Shown piece by piece: positions 59,514 to 64,000 of a DNA stretch of 64,000 nt; position 1 is the first letter of the stretch; each line of letters starts with the position of its first letter. The stretch is from DUOX01 sp050944015 (GTDB taxonomy: Bacteria; Bacillota; Clostridia; Oscillospirales; Oscillospiraceae): contig JBMNQG010000001.1 in the NCBI GenBank assembly GCA_050944015.1, forward strand, positions 1-64,000. Reading direction: 5' to 3'. The notes beneath the pieces are model-generated. The model had not been told where the DNA came from and did not search any database. It saw nothing but the letters and a program-made list of their open reading frames with translations. A program made the position numbers and the translations under genes.

Positions 59514-60371
59514 ATGGAAAAAGACATTTTGACACTGATAATGCAGAAAAGTCCTGGATTTTCAAAAGGGCAGCGACGGATTTCAAATTACATCTTGCAA
59601 AACTACGATAAGGCTGCCTTCATGACGGCCGGAAAGCTCGGCAAGACGGTGGGCGTCAGCGAATCAACCGTGGTCCGTTTTGCGGCGGAGCTGGGGTTTG
59701 ACGGTTACCCCGGCATGAGAAAGGCGCTTCAGGAAATGATACGCAACCGCCTTACCTCGGTTCAGCGCATTGAGGTGGCCAAAGAGCTGATTGACGACAA
59801 CAATGTGCTTGAGGCGGTGCTTAGGTCTGACTTAGATAAGCTGCAGGCCACTCTTGACATGGCGTCCAAGGGGAACTTTGACGCCGCCGTCGAGGCGATT
59901 CAGGCCGCAAATCACATATATATTATGGGCATGCGTTCCTCTGCCTGCCTGGCCAGCTTTATGGGCTATTATCTGAACCTGCTTTTGGAGAACGTCCATG
60001 AGGTGCGCGATACTTCCATCAGCGAAGTTTATGAGCAGATTATCCGCATCAAGGAGGGCGATGTTTTCATTGCCATCAGCTATCCCCGTTATTCCAGCCG
60101 GACGGTAAAAGCCATGGAATTTGCCAAGTCGTCCGGCGCAAAGGTAATTGGAATCACCGACGGGAAAAACTCGCCCCTGGCTGACATTTCAGACATATGC
60201 CTTTTTGCCAAAAGCGACATGGTCTCCTTTTTGGATTCCCTGGTGGCTCCGCTGAGCCTTATCAATGCCCTCATTGTGTCAATAGGCATGAAATCAAAGG
60301 ATTCCCTTTCCGATACCTTTAACAGGCTGGAGCAGATTTGGAGCGAATACGGAGTATATGAGAGATATTGA
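59514..60371 (+). CDS. MurR/RpiR-family transcriptional regulator
   Basis: 285 residues. The N-terminal helix-turn-helix (MTAGKLGKTVGVSESTVVRFAAELGFDGYPGMRKAL) is followed by a SIS sugar-phosphate-binding domain (IYIMGMRSSACLASFMGYYL). Family members control amino-sugar or phosphosugar genes. Its stop overlaps the next start by 14 bases, in front of the flavoprotein gene. That pairing is common in clostridia, yet the regulon is not known. Confidence 0.9.
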   Translation: MEKDILTLIMQKSPGFSKGQRRISNYILQNYDKAAFMTAGKLGKTVGVSESTVVRFAAELGFDGYPGMRKALQEMIRNRLTSVQRIEVAKELIDDNNVLEAVLRSDLDKLQATLDMASKGNFDAAVEAIQAANHIYIMGMRSSACLASFMGYYLNLLLENVHEVRDTSISEVYEQIIRIKEGDVFIAISYPRYSSRTVKAMEFAKSSGAKVIGITDGKNSPLADISDICLFAKSDMVSFLDSLVAPLSLINALIVSIGMKSKDSLSDTFNRLEQIWSEYGVYERY

Positions 60372-61600
60372 TGCTGATTTGGTCGTAATCGGCGGAGGCG
60401 CGGCTGGCATGCTTGCCTCTGCCTTTGCGGCTCAAAGGGGGATTTCCACAGTACTGCTGGAACCCAACAGGCAACTGGGCAAAAAGCTCCGTATTACGGG
60501 AAACGGGCGCTGCAACCTTACAAACAACTGCGACGTCAGCACTTTCATAAATAATGTGGTCAGGAACGGGAGATTTTTATACGGCGCCCTCAGCAGGTTT
60601 TCCCCGTCCGACACAATGGCCCTGTTTGAGAGCCTGGGACTGCGGCTGAAAACCGAGAGCGGCAACAGGGTGTTCCCGGCCTCCGACAGCAGCGGGGAGG
60701 TTGTTCATGCCCTTTCTGATTTCATGCACCGCTCCGGTGTTAAGGTTGTACGTGTGGCGGCAAGGCAAATACTCGCAAAAGAGGGGGCGGTCAGCGCCGT
60801 TATCACCTCCAATGACGAGATAATAAAATGCCGCGCCGCCATCCTTTGTACCGGGGGGCTTTCCTATCCCGGTACGGGCTCAAAAGGGGACGGATATGCC
60901 ATGGCACGGGAGCTGGGACATAACATCACTCCCCTGGGGCCGTCCTTGGTCCCGCTGGTCTCCAGAGAGGATTACTGTAAGGAAATGCAGGGGCTTTCCC
61001 TGAAAAACGTAAGGCTCACCGCCTGCGACGGCAAGGGGAAAGTGATTTTTCAGGAACTGGGGGAAATGGTTTTTACCCATTTCGGCATCTCCTGCCCTCT
61101 GGTACTTTCCGCCAGCGCCAGGATGGAGGATTATAAAAACGGAGCTTACCGGGTATTAATTGATTTGAAGCCCGGAACTGACGAAAAAAATCTGGACAAG
61201 CTGATTTTGGCGGACTTTAGTGCGCACCGCAACAGGGACGTCAGAAACGCCTTGGACAATCTTGCCGGGCGGCTTATGATACCCGTTCTGCTGCGTCTTT
61301 CCGGCATACCGGGCGACACGAAGGTGAACTCCGTCACCCGGGAGCAGCGGCAAAAACTTGTAAGGCTGCTTAAGGCATTTCCCATAACAGTGGCCGGTCC
61401 CCGTCCGGTGGAGGAGGCCGTTGTTACCAGAGGCGGCGTGGATGTCCGGCAGGTTGACCCTAAAACCATGGAGTCAAAGCTGGTAAAGGGGCTGTATTTT
61501 GCCGGCGAAATACTGGACGTGGATGCCTGTACCGGCGGGTTTAATCTTCAGATTGCCTGGTTACACCGGCTATGCGGCCGGAAGCTCTGTTTTGCAATAA
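60358..61600 (+). CDS. HI0933-like FAD-dependent oxidoreductase, frameshifted near its 3' end
   Basis: About 413 residues of the HI0933/BaiN-type flavoprotein family (TIGR00275). Landmarks are VIGGGAAGMLASAFAAQRG, LGKKLRITGNGRCNLTN, TGGLSYPGTGSKGDGYAMARELG and GEILDVDACTGGFNLQIAW. The family end is normally W-x-TGYAAG with a stop soon after. In the raw frame the protein instead continues through LHRLCGRK into the next gene. Removing one T at 61561-61562 restores WYTGYAAGSSVLQ and a stop at 61598-61600. It is either a real 1-base insertion mutation, a sequencing error or a frameshift site. Only the last 12 residues are affected. The reaction of the family is uncertain. Confidence 0.85.
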
Positions 61601-61614
61601 GGCAGGAGGAATTT

Positions 61615-62298
61615 ATGAACAGCAAAACCTATTCTATTGCCATTGACGGGCCTTCAGGGGCGGGTAAAAGCACCCTTTCCCGGCTGGCGGCCAAAATTTT
61701 CGGATTTATTTACGTGGACACCGGCGCCCTTTACCGTACTGTGGGGCTTGCCGCTTACATGGCGGGAATAGACTCGAAGGATGATGCCGGGGTCACAGCA
61801 CTTCTTCCCACGCTTGATATTCAGCTCCGCTATGATGATAGCGGGGGTCAGCGCATGTATTTAAACGGGATGGACGTTACGGATAAAATACGTACGCCCA
61901 TAATTTCCATATACGCCTCTGACGTTTCCGCCATGGCGCCGGTGCGTGCATTCCTCCTGGATACGCAGCGCAATATGGCCAAGACTATGAACGTTATAAT
62001 GGACGGCCGGGATATTGGGACGGTGGTTTTACCTGACGCGGACCTGAAAATTTTCCTCACCGCCACTCCGGAGGACAGGGCAATGCGCCGCTATCTGGAG
62101 CTGCGTGAGAGGGGAGATACCAGCACCTACGAGGAAGTCCTGAGGGATATTCAATACAGGGACAAAAACGACAGCTGCAGGGAGAATGCACCCTTAAAGC
62201 CGGCTCCAGACGCCATTATTCTGGACACTACCGGAAATACCCTCCAGGAGAGCCTTGACCTCATATGCTCGGTCATTCGGGAGAAGCTTAATCTATGA
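61615..62298 (+). CDS. cmk: Cytidylate kinase
   Basis: 227 residues from ATG 61615 with GGCAGGAGG eight bases upstream. It has the P-loop IAIDGPSGAGKSTLSR, VDTGALYR, the CMP-binding NGMDVTDKIRTPIIS and GRDIGTVVLPDA motifs. It phosphorylates CMP and dCMP. As the raw sequence reads, the flavoprotein frame runs into it with no stop, giving an apparent 646-residue fusion. The complete cmk start with its own ribosome site shows that two separate genes are the intended arrangement. It overlaps plsC by four bases. Confidence 0.92.
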   Translation: MNSKTYSIAIDGPSGAGKSTLSRLAAKIFGFIYVDTGALYRTVGLAAYMAGIDSKDDAGVTALLPTLDIQLRYDDSGGQRMYLNGMDVTDKIRTPIISIYASDVSAMAPVRAFLLDTQRNMAKTMNVIMDGRDIGTVVLPDADLKIFLTATPEDRAMRRYLELRERGDTSTYEEVLRDIQYRDKNDSCRENAPLKPAPDAIILDTTGNTLQESLDLICSVIREKLNL

Positions 62299-62882
62299 CG
62301 GAAGCATATCTGACGTTCTACAAAATCCTGCGACCCATTGTTTCGCTGCTGTATCCCTTAAAGGTGACAGGCCTGGAGTCAGTGCCTGAAGGGGCAGCTA
62401 TTGTCTGCGCGCCCCACTCCAGCTACGTGGATGCGGTTTTACTGGCCTACGCCTTGGGAAAAAAGCATATCCTGCGCTTTATGGCCAAGGCGGAGCTGTT
62501 TTCTGTGCCCGTAATAGGCTGGGTCATGCGCAAATGCGGCGCATTTGCCGTAAACAGGAGCGGCCCAGATATAAATGCAATCCGAACCGCCATTAAATAT
62601 TTGAAAAGCGGCGAAAAGGTAATGATATTTCCAGAGGGTACAAGGGTGGCCGCCGACGACGCCGTGGCCGCCAAAAGCGGTGCCGTAAGGCTCGCCCTGA
62701 AGGTGGGAGTGCCCATTGTCCCCGTGTACCTCCCGCGAAAGAAGAAGCTGTTTTCCAGGGTGCACGTCCACATTGGCGAGCCATTCAGTATAGGCGCCGC
62801 CGATAAAACCAACCCCGATTATTCAAAGCTTGCGGAGCTGCTTATGAGCAGAATTTATGCGCTTAAGCCGGAGGAAGTATGA
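62295..62882 (+). CDS. plsC: 1-acyl-sn-glycerol-3-phosphate acyltransferase
   Basis: 195 residues with motif I APHSSYVDAVLL (His-x4-Asp), motif III FPEGTRVAADDAV and motif IV VPIVPVYLP. It makes phosphatidic acid at the membrane. ATG 62295 overlaps the cmk stop and its own stop overlaps the ispH start (ATGA), so the four genes 60358-64000 form one tight operon. Confidence 0.93.
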   Translation: MTEAYLTFYKILRPIVSLLYPLKVTGLESVPEGAAIVCAPHSSYVDAVLLAYALGKKHILRFMAKAELFSVPVIGWVMRKCGAFAVNRSGPDINAIRTAIKYLKSGEKVMIFPEGTRVAADDAVAAKSGAVRLALKVGVPIVPVYLPRKKKLFSRVHVHIGEPFSIGAADKTNPDYSKLAELLMSRIYALKPEEV

Positions 62883-64000
62883 AAAAGCTCATCGTCTCAA
62901 AAAATGCCGGCTTTTGCTTTGGCGTGAAAAGGTCCGTTGAAATGGCCGAGAAGGCCCTTGAAAGCCCGGGGGATTGCTATTGCCTGGGTCATCTTATCCA
63001 CAATAATGCCGAAGTGGACAGGCTCTCCCAAAAGGGACTGAAAATCATAAACTCCATCGAGGAACTGCCGGAGGGGGCGAGGGTCATTATACGCTCCCAC
63101 GGAATAGGCCGGCAGCAGTACGAAGAACTGCGGAAGCGGAATGCGGAGATTATTGACGCCACCTGCCCCAAGGTGTCTCAAATCCACAGAATTGTGTCCC
63201 GGGTCTCCCGGGAGGGGCGCATTCCCGTCATCATCGGCTCGGAGAACCACCCCGAGGTTGTTGCAATCCGGGGCTGGTGCAGTGATTCTTACGTGTTTCC
63301 CAATGCCAAAGGCCTCGAAAAATGGCTTTTGGAGTCCCCGGAGCATTGCCATCTGCCTCTGGCTTTGGTTTTTCAAACCACTCAAACCACCACAGAGTTT
63401 GATAACTGTAAGCAAATAATAAAAAAACTGTGTACAAATTGTGAGATTTTTGATACAATATGTGGAGCGACATATATTAGGCAAGAAGAAGCCCGGACTT
63501 TGGCGAAAACTTGCGACGCCATGGTGGTAATTGGCAGTAAACACAGCGCCAACAGCGTGCATTTGGCTGAGATATGCGGCGAGTATTGCGATACGGTCCG
63601 GTTTATCGAGTCTGCCGACGAGCTGGATACTAGCGTGTTTAATGCTGCGGATACAATTGGTATCACCGCAGGCGCATCGGCGCCTGCGTGGATTATAAAG
63701 GAGGTAAAACAGAGAATGATTGACGAAATTAAGATTGATGAGATTCCAGCGGAGGAGGCCATTGCGACTGCGGAAGCGGAAAATGCGGTTGTAGAGCAGA
63801 CTGAAGCCGAGACCTCGGTATCAAATGAAGCGGCCGAAAATACCGGGGAGGCAGCAGCGGAAGCTCCTGAGGCCGAGATGACATTCGACCAGCTGCTGGA
63901 GGACTCAATCAAGACTATATATAACGGGGATACGGTGTCAGGCGTAGTGGCGGCCATCACACCTACTGAAATCAGCGTCGATTTGGGCACCAAATATTCA
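62879..64000 (+). CDS. ispH: Bifunctional IspH-ribosomal protein S1 fusion (3' end beyond the window)
   Basis: The frame is open from ATG 62879 to the last base of the window (374 codons, no stop). Residues 1-280 are IspH: the three Fe-S cysteines are in NAGFCFGV, DATCPKV and DTICGAT, with the H motifs GHLIHN and RSHGIG. IspH reduces HMBPP to IPP and DMAPP in the MEP pathway. An acidic Ala/Glu-rich linker (about 280-345) leads into an S1 RNA-binding domain starting GDTVSGVVAAITPTEISVDLG. The IspH-S1 fusion is known in clostridia. The S1 repeats continue past the window. Confidence 0.93.
   Translation, partial: MKKLIVSKNAGFCFGVKRSVEMAEKALESPGDCYCLGHLIHNNAEVDRLSQKGLKIINSIEELPEGARVIIRSHGIGRQQYEELRKRNAEIIDATCPKVSQIHRIVSRVSREGRIPVIIGSENHPEVVAIRGWCSDSYVFPNAKGLEKWLLESPEHCHLPLALVFQTTQTTTEFDNCKQIIKKLCTNCEIFDTICGATYIRQEEARTLAKTCDAMVVIGSKHSANSVHLAEICGEYCDTVRFIESADELDTSVFNAADTIGITAGASAPAWIIKEVKQRMIDEIKIDEIPAEEAIATAEAENAVVEQTEAETSVSNEAAENTGEAAAEAPEAEMTFDQLLEDSIKTIYNGDTVSGVVAAITPTEISVDLGTKYS

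Overview
This window comes from an endospore-forming, low-GC-phylum bacterium (Firmicutes, class Clostridia), most likely an Oscillospirales/Ruminococcaceae-type lineage. Evidence is the sporulation gene content (SleL-like hydrolase, YpeB, SpoIIGA, pro-sigma-E, SpoIVFA/SpoIVFB, YtfJ/GerW, a DacB-type carboxypeptidase), single-membrane envelope genes, a gene order of HI0933-like flavoprotein, cmk, plsC and an IspH-ribosomal S1 fusion that is typical of clostridia, and moderately G+C-rich coding sequence with strong AGGAGG-type ribosome binding sites. The placement below class level is inference.

Layout. 1-9.3 kb: a spore-cortex hydrolase, a ketopantoate-reductase-like enzyme, and a PAS/AAA+/Fis sigma-54 activator followed by a complete branched-chain amino acid (Liv-type) ABC operon. 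The activator-transporter gap holds two palindromes that look like its binding sites. 9.3-14.4 kb: a two-component system, a DUF2179 protein, tRNA-Val, a split chromate transporter and a zinc-ribbon/Ig-like membrane protein. 14.6-18.3 kb: ypeB, a lipoprotein and gltX. 18.5-23.7 kb: an aminotransferase, trpS, tagO, UDP-GlcNAc 2-epimerase and an anchored protein of unknown role. 23.7-27.5 kb: three small uncharacterised proteins, a YfcE-type phosphodiesterase, a YjdF-like membrane protein and a zinc-ribbon/PASTA/InlB-repeat protein with a tandem repeat. 27.7-32.5 kb: a FabG-like reductase, spoIIGA-sigE, a Cys-rich DUF4489-like protein, tRNA-Gly and a duplicated-domain lipoprotein. 32.7-35.9 kb: a divergent LysR regulator and flavin enoate/dienoyl-CoA reductase, then tRNA-Pro. 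36.0-37.9 kb: a small AT-richer integrase/repressor/excisionase module, which I read as a prophage or integrative-element remnant, abutting spoIVFA-spoIVFB. 39.5-46.6 kb: a radical-SAM pair, rplS with its leader, and lepB-rbgA-rnhB-yraN-thrC. 46.6-54.2 kb: DUF1540, a phosphoesterase, tig-clpP-clpX-lon-engB (protein folding and turnover). 54.3-59.4 kb: an M50 protease, scpA-scpB, DUF2953, ytfJ, dacB-like and rluB. 59.5-64 kb: a MurR/RpiR regulator, a frameshifted HI0933-type flavoprotein, cmk, plsC and an ispH-rpsA fusion that runs off the end.

The most noteworthy points are (i) the paired TGAGTCAT palindromes between a sigma-54 activator and the liv operon; (ii) an apparent HI0933-Cmk fusion that the sequence itself explains as a one-base frameshift at 61561-61562; (iii) a terminator hairpin that contains the ypeB ribosome binding site; (iv) SpoIVFA with an apparently intact LytM catalytic motif set next to the phage-like module; (v) two zinc-ribbon, single-pass proteins with extracellular PASTA or Ig-like domains, one carrying four TxVW repeats; and (vi) an uncharacterised trio of small proteins at 23.75-24.71 kb. 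I see no CRISPR array, insertion sequence, rRNA or replication origin. Apart from the 371-base gap at 4062-4432, no gap between genes exceeds about 270 bases.
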